DNA of 34,002 bases from Candidatus Liberimonas magnetica (GTDB lineage: Bacteria; Elusimicrobiota; Endomicrobiia; Endomicrobiales; JAFGIL01). The notes below the pieces were generated by a model that searched no databases, was not told where the DNA came from, and worked only from the letters and a program-made list of their open reading frames with translations. Below, piece by piece: positions 7,979 to 17,440 of this stretch. The position numbers were made by a program, and so were the translations under genes. Every line of letters begins with the position of its first letter. Within the stretch, counting starts at the first letter, position 1. The DNA is taken from positions 234,761 to 268,762 of the forward strand of contig JAJAPY010000004.1 in the NCBI GenBank assembly GCA_020523885.1. The letters are read 5' to 3'.

Positions 7979-9604
7979 TCATATATATTTTAGATTCAAT
8001 TCGGGTATTCTTTTGTATAGACAATCGATATTGCAAAAATCATCAATATTATTTTCAATTATTCTCTTTCTATATTCGGCTATCTTATCTCCGTTCCATA
8101 TTTCTTCTATGCTATTGTTTTTTACATTACCAACACTATACTTGATCGGGCATTGGCATTCAGGCCTTACCCCGCCGCCAATATCAATATATAGCCTCTG
8201 CCATGGAACGTGGCAAAATAATCTACCGATCTTATTTTTCAAATTATGTTGTTTATCATTAAGAACATTTTCGTTTTCGATTTTAATGTATCCTTCTAAT
8301 TTATCGAACATCTTCTTGGAAGGTATCCTGTTTTCCAGCTTAATATTATATTTATCAGCCTTTTTTATTAATTTATCCCTTAAACCGTCTACGGACTTAA
8401 AAAGGTCAGAATCCCTGTTATAATAAAACATATTTTCTTCATAATTTTCAAAATCACATCCTGCTGAATTCAAAAGTACGCTGTTAAAGCCATATTTCTT
8501 AGCAAATTCGATGAATTTCGGGACCTGATGATAATTAGAGTTTATCACATACACGTTAAGTCTTGTTGTCATCTTGGAGCCAGATTTTGCCCTTATTGAA
8601 TTTATAAGCTTAATATTTCTTATAACCTTTTCAAAATTTGACCCTGGCCTGATATACTCATATATTTTTTTTGTCGTTCCATCTACTGAAAATGTTAACT
8701 CTAAATTAAGTTTGGCAAGTTTTTCTGCGATTTTTTCATTAATCAACAGCCCATTCGTAATAATAACCTGCTTTAGTCGATGCTTACCAGCTTCATCTAA
8801 AAGCTCCTCAAACCCATCATATAAAAAAGCTTCTCCTCCCTGCCATATAACTTTCTCCAAAAAAGGAAATAAAGCTACTATTTCATTTTTGGTCTTTTCC
8901 GGCAAACTCCACTCAATGTCCCTTATTTTACACATTATACATTTTAAATTACATTTATTCGTTAACGACACCACAAGGCTTCTTAATTTTGAAGTTAAGA
9001 CAACCTTATTACTCGCGATCTCGATTTCATTATTCAAAATATTCTTTGACATAGTGTCGTTATTAGGAATAATTTTATCAATATCTTTACAAATTTTTAA
9101 ATTCTCGGAATAATTTCCATGATAATTATTGCTTTGAACCAGGCGTATGCGTTCGTTGATCAATTCATCTGTATCATTTTTTACGAATGACGTATTATAT
9201 GTGTACTGGGCAGCTTTTTCCAAGTACTTGGCCGATGCATTGTTTTTACCCATTTCTTCATAGATTTTCGATAATTCTATTGCCATATTCTCTTCATTAT
9301 ACCCAAGCTTGATTGATTTTTGAAATTCTTTGATCGCGTCTTTATATCGCCTTATTGTTTTATACGCTTTTGCTAATAAGACATGTGTGTAGATATGTTT
9401 TTCATTTAATTTCAGTGCTTTTAATAAATGCTTTATAGCTAAATTATGTTTCCCTTGGATTAAATGCAGTTTACCCAGCTCAAAATATACCTGCTCATCA
9501 GTTTTATCTTTTTTTAAAAGATTGCTGAGTATTTTTTCAGCTTTGTCATACTTGTGTTCTTCAATATTATTTTTTGCCATCTCCAGTAAACAGTTATTGT
9601 TCAT
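7979..9604 (-). CDS. TPR-radical SAM-SPASM fusion protein (1)
   Basis: This 541-residue protein has TPR-like repeats at about residues 1-135 (VYFELGKLHLIQGKHNLAIK and similar), a linker, and an rSAM core with C218-x3-C222-x2-C225 (NKCNLKCIMC). The SAM-contacting GGE is in IWQGGEAFLYDGFEEL. The C-terminal SPASM-like region runs from CHVPW through CQCP, the conserved VGN...SIEEIWNG stretch, and a terminal CNIDC pair. SPASM proteins hold auxiliary FeS clusters and mostly modify peptides or proteins, though some act on other substrates. The ATG has AGAGG about 10 bp upstream and lies 5 bp after the preceding stop. It is the last of five consecutive TPR-rSAM genes and adjoins the exporter. Confidence 0.88.
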   Translation of the reverse strand: MNNNCLLEMAKNNIEEHKYDKAEKILSNLLKKDKTDEQVYFELGKLHLIQGKHNLAIKHLLKALKLNEKHIYTHVLLAKAYKTIRRYKDAIKEFQKSIKLGYNEENMAIELSKIYEEMGKNNASAKYLEKAAQYTYNTSFVKNDTDELINERIRLVQSNNYHGNYSENLKICKDIDKIIPNNDTMSKNILNNEIEIASNKVVLTSKLRSLVVSLTNKCNLKCIMCKIRDIEWSLPEKTKNEIVALFPFLEKVIWQGGEAFLYDGFEELLDEAGKHRLKQVIITNGLLINEKIAEKLAKLNLELTFSVDGTTKKIYEYIRPGSNFEKVIRNIKLINSIRAKSGSKMTTRLNVYVINSNYHQVPKFIEFAKKYGFNSVLLNSAGCDFENYEENMFYYNRDSDLFKSVDGLRDKLIKKADKYNIKLENRIPSKKMFDKLEGYIKIENENVLNDKQHNLKNKIGRLFCHVPWQRLYIDIGGGVRPECQCPIKYSVGNVKNNSIEEIWNGDKIAEYRKRIIENNIDDFCNIDCLYKRIPELNLKYI

Positions 9605-9609
9605 TTAAA

Positions 9610-11343
9610 TCAGACCTCTAACTTCAAATTATTACCAGGCATAACCCCGGAGGTACACCTGGGGCTGCACCACTTTGAACACTCATATTTAGATATTTTC
9701 TCTCTATACTTTGCCATGAGTTTTCCATTCCATATTTCTTCTAATGACTGGCTTGTTACATTGCCGATATGTTCTTCACAAAAACCATAGGGCTTGACAC
9801 AGCCGTTGGTAAGTATAAACAAGCTTTTCCATGGCCAATGGCATAAAATCTCATTTTTTATAAATACATTATTCGCATTGTTTTTAATTGAAGGGTCTTT
9901 TGGGGCAGGTTCATCATCCGGATATTCAGCGCAATTTCCGGTTTTAGGGAGAATATTTAATAGTTTTAACTCATATTCCTTTGCTTTTCTGATCACTGCC
10001 GGCATTTTATCATTGATATATTTGAATGCCTTTTTATCATTATTTAAAAATATGTTTTCTTTACTTTTAATATAGCGGACCGGAGTTATGTTTAAAGCAT
10101 CAAATCTGTATTTATTGGCAAATTCAACAAAATCAATTAATTGATGATAATTAGATTTAATGATCGTTGTCTGCAATATAATATTTATCTTAGATTTTGC
10201 AGTTCCATATATCTCTTTATACTTATTTAGGAATTTAATATTTTGTATCAATTTATCAAAACTTGCTCCGGTCCTAATTGCCTCATAGGACTTTTTTGTT
10301 GTCCCATCAATAGATAAAATAATATTTACATTGCTTTTTACTAATTTCTCTGCCCAGCTGTCGTTTATTAATTGCCCGTTTGTAACTATAACTTGATATA
10401 GATCCGGATAAGATGCTGCTTTATCAAAAAGTTCTTTAAATCTTTTATGAAAAAAAGGTTCTCCGCCAAGCCAATGAATATATTTCAAGTATGGGAACAA
10501 TCCGATTATTTCTTCAATTATTGATTCCGGCATATCCCAGGGGCTTGACCATACTTCGCACATCTTACACTTGATATTGCACCTGCTGGATAATGTAATA
10601 CCTAACACCATAGGTTTTGACTTAAGATATTTTTTCCTTTCAGATATTTCTGTTTCATTTTGGATTAAATTATCAAAGAATGCCTTATTCCCGAATGGTT
10701 CCATCTTACTAACTTTTTTAAAATGACCTTTTGACAGCTCAAATTCCCCCAATTCACGGTATAAAACCCCAAGCTTGTATTGCATGGAACTATCTACGGG
10801 CTTTTCTTTTTGTATTATTTCTAATTCTTGTTTCGCCTTATCATATTTCCCGGTTTCTTTATAGGCTTTTGCCAATTCATACCTTAATCCGTGGTTTTTA
10901 TAGCCTAATTTTAACGCGCTTTCAAACTTTTCTATAGCGCTGTCATATTGTTTCATCTCCATATAAAGGTTTCCCATGTCGTACAAAACACTGCCTTCAC
11001 CCTCATTATATTTTAAAACCAGGTTAAATTCCTTTAAAGAGCTCTTATAATCTTTTTGTATCATATAATACTTGCCGAGCAGGACATGGGCAAATAAATG
11101 TTTGCTGTTTAAACCTATTGTTTTTTTTAATTCTTTTACTGCAGGCAGGTAATTCTTATTTACAAAATACAGCTTTCCCAGTTCAAAATGGGCATCTTCA
11201 TTTAAAGGGTTTATTTTAATTACCTTTTTCAATATATTTTCTCCAGCATTATAATTACCGGGTAAAATGCTGTCCTTTGCAGTCTGTATAAGCATGGTTT
11301 CATTTGCCGCATTTATTTCCATAACTTTATTCTCAATTACCAT
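9610..11343 (-). CDS. TPR-radical SAM-SPASM fusion protein (2)
   Basis: This 577-residue protein has about five or six TPRs (residues 15-215, e.g. LYDMGNLYMEMKQYDSAIEK) followed by rSAM core C255-x3-C259-x2-C262 (SSRCNIKCKMC). WLGGEPFFHKRFKELF supplies the GGE motif and LSIDGTTKKSYEAIR matches the fifth-strand region of its siblings. SPASM-like cysteines follow: CHWPWKS, a GFC after a Gly-containing turn, IGN...SLEEIWNG, then CSKWCSPRC. The ATG directly abuts the upstream TAA, with AGGG about 8 bp before it, which suggests coupled translation. The TPR block is longer than in its siblings. It may bind partner enzymes or a protein substrate; the substrate is unknown. Confidence 0.88.
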   Translation of the reverse strand: MVIENKVMEINAANETMLIQTAKDSILPGNYNAGENILKKVIKINPLNEDAHFELGKLYFVNKNYLPAVKELKKTIGLNSKHLFAHVLLGKYYMIQKDYKSSLKEFNLVLKYNEGEGSVLYDMGNLYMEMKQYDSAIEKFESALKLGYKNHGLRYELAKAYKETGKYDKAKQELEIIQKEKPVDSSMQYKLGVLYRELGEFELSKGHFKKVSKMEPFGNKAFFDNLIQNETEISERKKYLKSKPMVLGITLSSRCNIKCKMCEVWSSPWDMPESIIEEIIGLFPYLKYIHWLGGEPFFHKRFKELFDKAASYPDLYQVIVTNGQLINDSWAEKLVKSNVNIILSIDGTTKKSYEAIRTGASFDKLIQNIKFLNKYKEIYGTAKSKINIILQTTIIKSNYHQLIDFVEFANKYRFDALNITPVRYIKSKENIFLNNDKKAFKYINDKMPAVIRKAKEYELKLLNILPKTGNCAEYPDDEPAPKDPSIKNNANNVFIKNEILCHWPWKSLFILTNGCVKPYGFCEEHIGNVTSQSLEEIWNGKLMAKYREKISKYECSKWCSPRCTSGVMPGNNLKLEV

Positions 11344-12900
11344 TTATTCAACCCTGCATATTTTATCTTTTACCTGGCCCATAATGCATTCTTTTTGGCA
11401 CAAATCCAAATAGTCATTATTTGCCAGCTTCCTTCTGTAAAACCTCATTCCTTCTCCATTCCAAATTTCGCTTAAACTCATAGAATCTGTGCTGCCAACA
11501 AACTTTTTTAAACAAAACCCGAAAGGACGTGCCATGCCATTGCAATCAATGAGCAATCGCTGCCAGGGTGCGAAACAGATCGGTTTATTTTTATCTTCCT
11601 TTATTCCCTGCTCATTTAAAGTATTCCCCATATTTTCATCAGCCTTGTTTTTTACATCACTGTCAAGAGGCAGCCAATCATTAAGCCTTATCCCGTAAGA
11701 TGCTGCGATTTTTCTGGCATTTTTCATACTATTTTTTAAACTTTCCAGTTTATTTTTATCGCCGAGGAAAATATCTTCTTCGCTATTTCTCCTGATCGGA
11801 GTAAATGTTACCGCATTAAAATCATATTTCTTGGCAAATTCAATAAAATTTTCCAATTCTGTATGGTTTGACTTCATTATTACGGCATTTAGATATATAT
11901 TGACCTTGTTGTTTTTGTAAGAGCGGAACTCCTTAACTAATCCTAAAACTTTTATCAGCCTTTCAAACCTTGCACCGCTTCTTATATACTCATAGGTTTC
12001 CTTGTCTACAGAATCTATGGAAAAAACGATATCTGTCTTGCCTTTCTCTATTTTCTGAAGTATTTTTTCATTTATCAGAAGTCCGTTGGTAAATATCACT
12101 TGCTTTAAATTGTCATGCCTGGCACCTTCCATAAGAATATCTTCAAACCCATTCATCATAAAAACTTCTCCGCCTTGCCAGGAAATATCTTCCATATAAG
12201 GGAATAAATCAACTATTTCTTTCATTATACTATCCCGTACTTGCCATGTCCCCTTCCATATATCGCATATCCGGCATTTTATATTACACCTATCCAGGAC
12301 CATCGCTATCATTGACCTTACTTTGGAATCCAGGACCTCTTTTCCTTCAGTTGCTTCTATTTCATTCAATACTTTATTAGACAGGAACCTGTTTCCGTTA
12401 TCAATAAAAGCGTATATTTTATTGAAAGTTTCAACAGCCTTTGATTTCTGTCCCTGTTCTCTATATACCCTTCCTAATTCCATCAGGATATCTACATTGT
12501 TTGGTTCAATATCAGCAGATCTTTCCAAGCATTTCATCGATTCATCTATATACCCGATATGTGTATATACATTGGCTAATTCCTTATAAATGTTTGCATC
12601 GTTGGGGAACTCTTTCAAATAACCCCTGTATTGTTCTAATGCCATCTCAAGCCTTCTCTGCCTAAAATATATCCTGGCTAATTCTAATTTTGCCAAATGG
12701 TAATTGGCGTTTATCTTTAATACTTTTTTGTACTCTGCCTCAGCTGACACATCGTTCCCCTGCATTTGATAGATCTTTGCCAATTCAAAAACCGCAAACG
12801 CATCTTCCGGGTCTTTAGTGAGCATTTCATTCAAAATTATTTTTGCCTCATCGATCTTGTTATTCAATATAAATTCTTTAACTGTCCCTAATAGTTCCAC
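11344..12900 (-). CDS. TPR-radical SAM-SPASM fusion protein (3)
   Basis: This protein has about 518 residues from a GTG start at 12900-12898. I prefer it because GGAG lies 6 bp upstream and the N-terminus then aligns with the sibling at 7979-9604; an ATG at 12960 would overlap the previous gene by 41 bp. TPRs fill residues 1-165 (LELARIYFRQRRLEMALEQY and others). The rSAM core is C205-x3-C209-x2-C212 (DRCNIKCRIC), with SWQGGEVFMMNGFEDIL supplying GGE. The SPASM-like tail has CFAPWQR, GFC, VGS...SLSEIWNG and CQKEC. The protein ends nearly flush with the next gene, whose ATG abuts this stop. Confidence 0.85.
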   Translation of the reverse strand: MELLGTVKEFILNNKIDEAKIILNEMLTKDPEDAFAVFELAKIYQMQGNDVSAEAEYKKVLKINANYHLAKLELARIYFRQRRLEMALEQYRGYLKEFPNDANIYKELANVYTHIGYIDESMKCLERSADIEPNNVDILMELGRVYREQGQKSKAVETFNKIYAFIDNGNRFLSNKVLNEIEATEGKEVLDSKVRSMIAMVLDRCNIKCRICDIWKGTWQVRDSIMKEIVDLFPYMEDISWQGGEVFMMNGFEDILMEGARHDNLKQVIFTNGLLINEKILQKIEKGKTDIVFSIDSVDKETYEYIRSGARFERLIKVLGLVKEFRSYKNNKVNIYLNAVIMKSNHTELENFIEFAKKYDFNAVTFTPIRRNSEEDIFLGDKNKLESLKNSMKNARKIAASYGIRLNDWLPLDSDVKNKADENMGNTLNEQGIKEDKNKPICFAPWQRLLIDCNGMARPFGFCLKKFVGSTDSMSLSEIWNGEGMRFYRRKLANNDYLDLCQKECIMGQVKDKICRVE

Positions 12901-12919
12901 GGGTAGCTCCGGTTTTAGT

Positions 12920-14653
12920 TTACCATCTTGCCATACATTCAGTCCTGCATATCCCTTCAAATTTACGGTCTATAATATTTCGCCTGTAAGACACCGCTGT
13001 TTTGCTGTTCCATATCTCATCAAGAGAATTTTCATCTATATTCCCGATTTTTCTTAGACAGGACCCGGTTATCAAAACATCCCCGTTATCACATATCATC
13101 ATATACTGCCACGGCATTTTACAGACTATTTCTTTTGATTTTATTTGCTGTACTTTTATCTCCGTATCTTCCTTTTTATTTATTTTTTTAAAGCTGGTTT
13201 CCGCAGGAGGCAGCAGGATATCAAGCTCTATTTTATATTCAGCTGACTTTTTTTTGATGGCCGGTATAGCTTTAGAAACAAACTTTATAGCGTCAGCATC
13301 TTTATTCTCATAAAATATATCTTCGTCCGGTGCCAGGTTAAAATGCAAGGCCATCAAGGATACCTGGTTAAACCCGTTATCTTTTGCAAATTCAATAAAA
13401 TCTTCGATTTGGAGGTAGTTGCTTTTCATAATTACCGCATTTAATCTAATGTTCATTTTAGGATTGTATTTATTCTTAGATTCGATTAGTTTCTTAACAT
13501 TTTTCATTAATTTATCATAACTTGAGCCTTGCCGTATAGATTCATACACATCTTTTGTTACACCGTCTATGGATACCGCTAACTCTGTATTTTTGGTCTG
13601 TACGATTTTGTTTATCCACTTGTCTGTTAAAATGACGCCGTTTGTAATTACATGCTGAGTAAGGTTTTCAAAACTTGCCGCTTTATCGAACATTTCCTCA
13701 AAATGTTTATATAGGAATACCTCTCCGCCCAGCCAAACCACTCTTTCAAGAAAAGGGTAATAATCCATAATTTCTTTGGCGGTTTTATAAGGCAAATCCC
13801 ATTTTTTATTCCATAAACCGCAAGTTTTGCACTTAATATTACATCTGGTAGTAAGTGTTGCCCATAAACGTTTAACTTTCGATCTCAAGACGATATCTTT
13901 TCGTAATATTTCTATCTTATTTAAGGCCATGTCCTGGTCGAAACAATTCTTTGGGGTTAAATTTAGAATTTTATTTTCTTCATCCTTAGAACATTCGTAT
14001 TTATTCAATATTTGGTACAATTCAGCCAGCCTTAAATGTACTTCCTTGTCATCTTTGATCTTAGACGCCTTTAAATAATATTCTATCGCTTTATTGTAGT
14101 CTTCCTTCAAATAAAATAAATCTCCTGTTTCACAAATTGCTTCATAGTTATTCTTGTCCAGAGCTGTAACTTTCACTAAATATTTCAGCGCTTCTTCTAA
14201 TCTTCCTAGTTTTTTGTATATTTTAGCATAAATGATGTTTGCTTCCGGATCATCGTTTGATGTTTCCGAATAACTCCCCAGGCACTTCAAGGCTTTATCG
14301 AAATCTCCTAACTGGCAATATATATTGCCAAGTTCCAAATATGCTGCAGGATTACGTCCGCATATATCATTAAGAACCTTTATTGTTTGTTCATAAATAT
14401 TTGAAAGGCAGGATATTTCTCCTAACTCTTTTATGGCCTCGTTATTATGCGGGTTTACTTCGATTAAATCTATAAATGATTTTATAGCTTGAAGAGGATT
14501 ATTCATCATTTTATAAATCTTGGCGATTTCTAATTTCGCTCTTTCCCGGTATTCCGGATCATTGCCAATATTGATGAAACACTCCAAAGCTTTATCATAT
14601 AAGCCATCTTTCTGATAATTATATGCGGTAATTATTTCATTTTTAGTAGTCAT
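12920..14653 (-). CDS. TPR-radical SAM-SPASM fusion protein (4)
   Basis: This protein has about 577 residues from the ATG at 14653, 4 bp after the previous stop. An ATG at 14680 would add nine residues but overlaps the upstream gene by 23 bp. About six TPRs cover residues 8-215 (LELGNIYCQLGDFDKALKCL, AKIYKKLGRLEEALKYL). The rSAM core is C271-x3-C275-x2-C278 (TTRCNIKCKTC); VWLGGEVFLYKHFEEMF carries GGE, and LAVSIDGVTKDVYESIR matches the siblings. The SPASM-like tail has CKMPWQY, a GSC, IGN...SLDEIWNS and CRTEC at the extreme C-terminus. In order and motif spacing it is a clear duplicate of its three neighbours, with strongly diverged TPR sequence. Confidence 0.87.
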   Translation of the reverse strand: MTTKNEIITAYNYQKDGLYDKALECFINIGNDPEYRERAKLEIAKIYKMMNNPLQAIKSFIDLIEVNPHNNEAIKELGEISCLSNIYEQTIKVLNDICGRNPAAYLELGNIYCQLGDFDKALKCLGSYSETSNDDPEANIIYAKIYKKLGRLEEALKYLVKVTALDKNNYEAICETGDLFYLKEDYNKAIEYYLKASKIKDDKEVHLRLAELYQILNKYECSKDEENKILNLTPKNCFDQDMALNKIEILRKDIVLRSKVKRLWATLTTRCNIKCKTCGLWNKKWDLPYKTAKEIMDYYPFLERVVWLGGEVFLYKHFEEMFDKAASFENLTQHVITNGVILTDKWINKIVQTKNTELAVSIDGVTKDVYESIRQGSSYDKLMKNVKKLIESKNKYNPKMNIRLNAVIMKSNYLQIEDFIEFAKDNGFNQVSLMALHFNLAPDEDIFYENKDADAIKFVSKAIPAIKKKSAEYKIELDILLPPAETSFKKINKKEDTEIKVQQIKSKEIVCKMPWQYMMICDNGDVLITGSCLRKIGNIDENSLDEIWNSKTAVSYRRNIIDRKFEGICRTECMARW

Positions 14654-14657
14654 ACGT

Positions 14658-16055
14658 TTAAAACGGCATTTCCCAGTCATCTAGCCATGTTGAAAGCCAC
14701 CTTTCCTCCTGGCCTGTTACCATACATCTCCAGCATCTGCAGTTATCATTCCGGCAGTTTTCCGGTTCTTCCAAAAGATTGAAACTTCCGTCAAATAGAT
14801 TGCCTAAACTTAGTAAACCGTCATCCGTACAGCACCTATATGCCTGTCCGTTGGGATATATCCTTGCATAAGTGAAGCCCATAAGACATTTTTTTGCTGT
14901 TTCTTTGACCGTTTCCTTAATATCGTCTTTATCTTTTCTCCAATCAGATTCTATCTTGCTTTTTTTATCGATCCCGTATATTTTATCAAACTCATAATCA
15001 GTGTATGCAGCAGGATATTTTTTATCGTTTAAAGATCCGGAAAAAGGATGGATAATAAAAGGCACATCTATTTCGTCAAGCTTCCTTTTATACGAATCTA
15101 CCCTGTCCACATAGGGCGGATAACCTACAAATACCCCTATTACCTTAAAACCCCTCTCTTTTAATTTATTTAAATTCGCTGCGAATTCTTCAATGTTCAT
15201 GAATTCAGGATGAATACTTGCGTCAATCCTGACATTTTTCGGGTCAATTTCTTTTATAAACTTATTAATATTAAAAGACAGGTTTGTATTTATCTGGAGC
15301 TTGTGAAAATTTGACAGCTCTTTAACCAGCCTTATAAAATCCGGATAGACTGAAGGTTCACCTCCGTCTAAGCGTATCCTGCAAGCCCCATATTTCATTG
15401 AAACATTTTTCCAGGCATCAATTATCTTTTCTGTCCCCGGATAAGAAGCGATATGTTTAATATCTTTCTTAAAATCTTTTTGTCCTGGTTTTGGCGTATA
15501 ACAGTAAGAACACTTATAATTGCATTCATAATGCATTCCCCAGGTAATAAAGACCCGATAAGGCGCTAATTTCCCTCTTTTGCCTTTTACTTCTTTTATC
15601 TTATTAAGCCAACTGCTTATCTTTTCGTCAGGGCTGATAGTTAAAAACGCATTAAATTCTTTTTTTGAAGCGCTATAATCTCCGAGTAGCCTGTTTATTT
15701 TACCAAGTTCCAAATGCGCCTGTGCATTATTATAATTTACTTTAATGGCTCTTTCAAGCAGCTCTTTGGCCTCTTTTTGTTTTCCTTCTTTCCAATATAA
15801 CTTTGATAATTCTATCAGGGCGAGATCATGTTTATTATCCAAATCTATGGCTTTTTCATATTCCGATGCTGCCATTTCATGTAACTTTTTCGCAACATAT
15901 ATATTTGCTAATTCAAAATGTGCCTGTGAGTTATTTGCATCATTTTTAATGACACCCTTAAAAATATGTTCTGCTTTATCAAAAAGATTATTATCCCTAT
16001 AACCTTTTCCAAGCTCAATATTCTTTTGGTTTGTTCTATCTATATTTTCCTTCAT
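14658..16055 (-). CDS. TPR fused to short-type radical SAM protein
   Basis: I chose the ATG at 16055 because it overlaps the upstream TGA in an ATGA arrangement, giving about 465 residues; an upstream ATG at 16106 would overlap by 55 bp. Residues 10-150 hold about four TPRs (FELANIYVAKKLHEMAASEY). The catalytic half belongs to the short-rSAM family rather than the SPASM group next door: C178-x3-C182-x2-C185 (ECNYKCSYCYTP), RLDGGEPSVYPDF, a HPEF motif, HPFSGSLNDKKYPAAYTDYE, then RCC, LGNLFDGSFNLLEEP and CRNDNCRCW. It ends in a Trp-rich tail. It is therefore a hybrid linking the two rSAM families of the locus. Confidence 0.87.
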   Translation of the reverse strand: MKENIDRTNQKNIELGKGYRDNNLFDKAEHIFKGVIKNDANNSQAHFELANIYVAKKLHEMAASEYEKAIDLDNKHDLALIELSKLYWKEGKQKEAKELLERAIKVNYNNAQAHLELGKINRLLGDYSASKKEFNAFLTISPDEKISSWLNKIKEVKGKRGKLAPYRVFITWGMHYECNYKCSYCYTPKPGQKDFKKDIKHIASYPGTEKIIDAWKNVSMKYGACRIRLDGGEPSVYPDFIRLVKELSNFHKLQINTNLSFNINKFIKEIDPKNVRIDASIHPEFMNIEEFAANLNKLKERGFKVIGVFVGYPPYVDRVDSYKRKLDEIDVPFIIHPFSGSLNDKKYPAAYTDYEFDKIYGIDKKSKIESDWRKDKDDIKETVKETAKKCLMGFTYARIYPNGQAYRCCTDDGLLSLGNLFDGSFNLLEEPENCRNDNCRCWRCMVTGQEERWLSTWLDDWEMPF

Positions 16056-16861
16056 TTTTCCTGCACAATCCATTGTGATTCTATCGGGCAATACGACTTT
16101 TCGCAAACTAATGGTTCATCGAACAATTTAAAATCCTTATCTAAAAAATTACCTACTTTACCATCTGCATATTGACTGCACCTGTCAACAAGGCCGCTTG
16201 TTCTTATGACAGCGTAATCTTGCCCGGCCCGGCAAAGCTTCCCTTTTGGAATTGCTTTGTTCAGCTGGTAATCCATTTTTTCGCTTCCCTTATACGGGCT
16301 TAACTCTTCTATTATCCCTTTTTCTTCTTCGGAATTGAGCACAAAACCATCGCCCCTGAGCGGCAGGGGTATGAGTTTCACACTTTCATTCATTAATTTT
16401 TTACTTCTTTGCGGCATATCTTTTATTTGATTGGGATATGCCACATAATAAACCTGATGATCAGGAAGATATTCTTTTATTTTCACGACTTTTTTAAAAA
16501 ACTCTTCAAAATCTGCGAAGCTCGGATGAAAAGTCGGCGCGATCTTTATCTGTTCTTTGGACAGTTTCGGTACCAGCTTGTCAATATCCCATGATAGGTT
16601 AGTGCAAATTTCTGGAAAATGATATTTTCCCAGCATTTCCACCAGTTCATAAAAACCAGGATATGTAGAAGGCTCTCCTCCGGATATATATATATAGCAT
16701 TTACCGTACAGCCCGTAAATCCTTTCCCAGATCAAACCCCACTCTTTTGGGGACAACAATTTATTTTTAGGCGAGGTTTCCCAAGTCCCGCAATAAGGGC
16801 ACCTGTAATTGCATGTTTTGCACAGATCCCAGCCAAATGTAACCATTACAGCTTTACCCAT
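16052..16861 (-). CDS. Short-type radical SAM protein (divergent member)
   Basis: This 269-residue protein has C17-x3-C21-x2-C24 (KTCNYRCPYC), with an additional Cys at position 14. IYISGGEPSTYPGFYELV follows, then FHPSFADFEEFF and YVAYPNQ, all hallmarks of the short-rSAM family in this locus. It diverges in the C-terminal half: the PFxGxYxGKxYP motif is reduced to LPLRGDGFV, and the final CPC is CPI, so one auxiliary-cluster ligand may be missing. LCRAGQDYAVI, RC, VGNFLDKDFKLFDEPLVC are retained. It overlaps the next gene by ATGA. Upstream lies the insertion island, so its original promoter or upstream partner has been separated from it. Confidence 0.87.
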   Translation of the reverse strand: MGKAVMVTFGWDLCKTCNYRCPYCGTWETSPKNKLLSPKEWGLIWERIYGLYGKCYIYISGGEPSTYPGFYELVEMLGKYHFPEICTNLSWDIDKLVPKLSKEQIKIAPTFHPSFADFEEFFKKVVKIKEYLPDHQVYYVAYPNQIKDMPQRSKKLMNESVKLIPLPLRGDGFVLNSEEEKGIIEELSPYKGSEKMDYQLNKAIPKGKLCRAGQDYAVIRTSGLVDRCSQYADGKVGNFLDKDFKLFDEPLVCEKSYCPIESQWIVQEK

Positions 16862-16997
16862 TCAGTTTTGTAATTCGTTATATTCATCTGAATACCCTTA
16901 TTTAAATATTTTTAAAAGTTAGTGTAGTTAGAGAAGTCTGACACCATAACCTTAGTTCATTAGTCAAGCCAGGCACTGCTACTCAGGCAACGCTACT
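16862..16997. other. Intergenic spacer with a 14-bp imperfect direct repeat
   Basis: This short AT-rich spacer lies between the short-rSAM start and the ORF6N remnant. Two adjacent 14-bp units, caggcactgctact at 16970-16983 and caggcaacgctact at 16984-16997, differ at two positions and abut the ORF6N stop. No gene, tRNA or clear promoter is recognised. Confidence 0.4.
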
Positions 16998-17390
16998 CTA
17001 TTCTTTATTTTTGAATCCGTCTATTTTTATGTGTTTTTCTGTAAGCGTTGGTGTATCTCGTGTTTTATCGAAAAGTTTTTGTATTTGATAATCATGGTGG
17101 TCGTATTTGCGCTCCAATTGGCTTATTTTTTGAACTAATTCCTTATGAGTGTACGCAAATTCTCTTAATTTAACAAAGGTTTCAATAATCTGAACGCTCG
17201 CATCTATAGCCTTTTGACTTTCTAATATATTTGCAAGCATTAAAGCACCATATTCTGAGAACACATAGGGCAGGTATCTTCTACCGCCCCTGTTTGAGGT
17301 CGCAAATTGCGACCTCAAACTTTCAAACTCTTCTTTATTCAATTGAAACATAAATGTCTCTGAAAACCGTTTTCTATTTCGTTTTACTTG
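16998..17390 (-). pseudogene. ORF6N-domain protein, N-terminus missing
   Basis: The recognisable frame reads through VKRNRKRFSETFMFQLNKEE, an RSQFATSNRGGRRYLPYVFS stretch and LVQKISQLERKYDHHDYQI. These are the central and C-terminal parts of the phage/mobile-element ORF6N (KilA-N-associated) DNA-binding family. The first ATG in frame (17351) falls in the middle of the domain. Frame-open sequence continues upstream to about 17390 and matches the family, then becomes element sequence. The normal N-terminal 40-50 residues, including the typical LYGVxTxxLNxQ region, are absent. The truncation lies against the left end of the transposase element. The missing part is not found on the other side of that element. 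Confidence 0.7.
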
Positions 17391-17402
17391 GACGAATAGT
17401 AT

Positions 17403-17416
17403 GGGACGTATGCAAC
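17403..17416 (+). repeat. Left 14-bp inverted end of transposase element
   Basis: Sequence gggacgtatgcaac, the exact reverse complement of 18478-18491. It lies immediately outside the transposase stop codon and a few bases from the point where ORF6N similarity ends. Confidence 0.75.
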
Positions 17417-17440
17417 ATAGCTACATTGTTCATTTTATCA

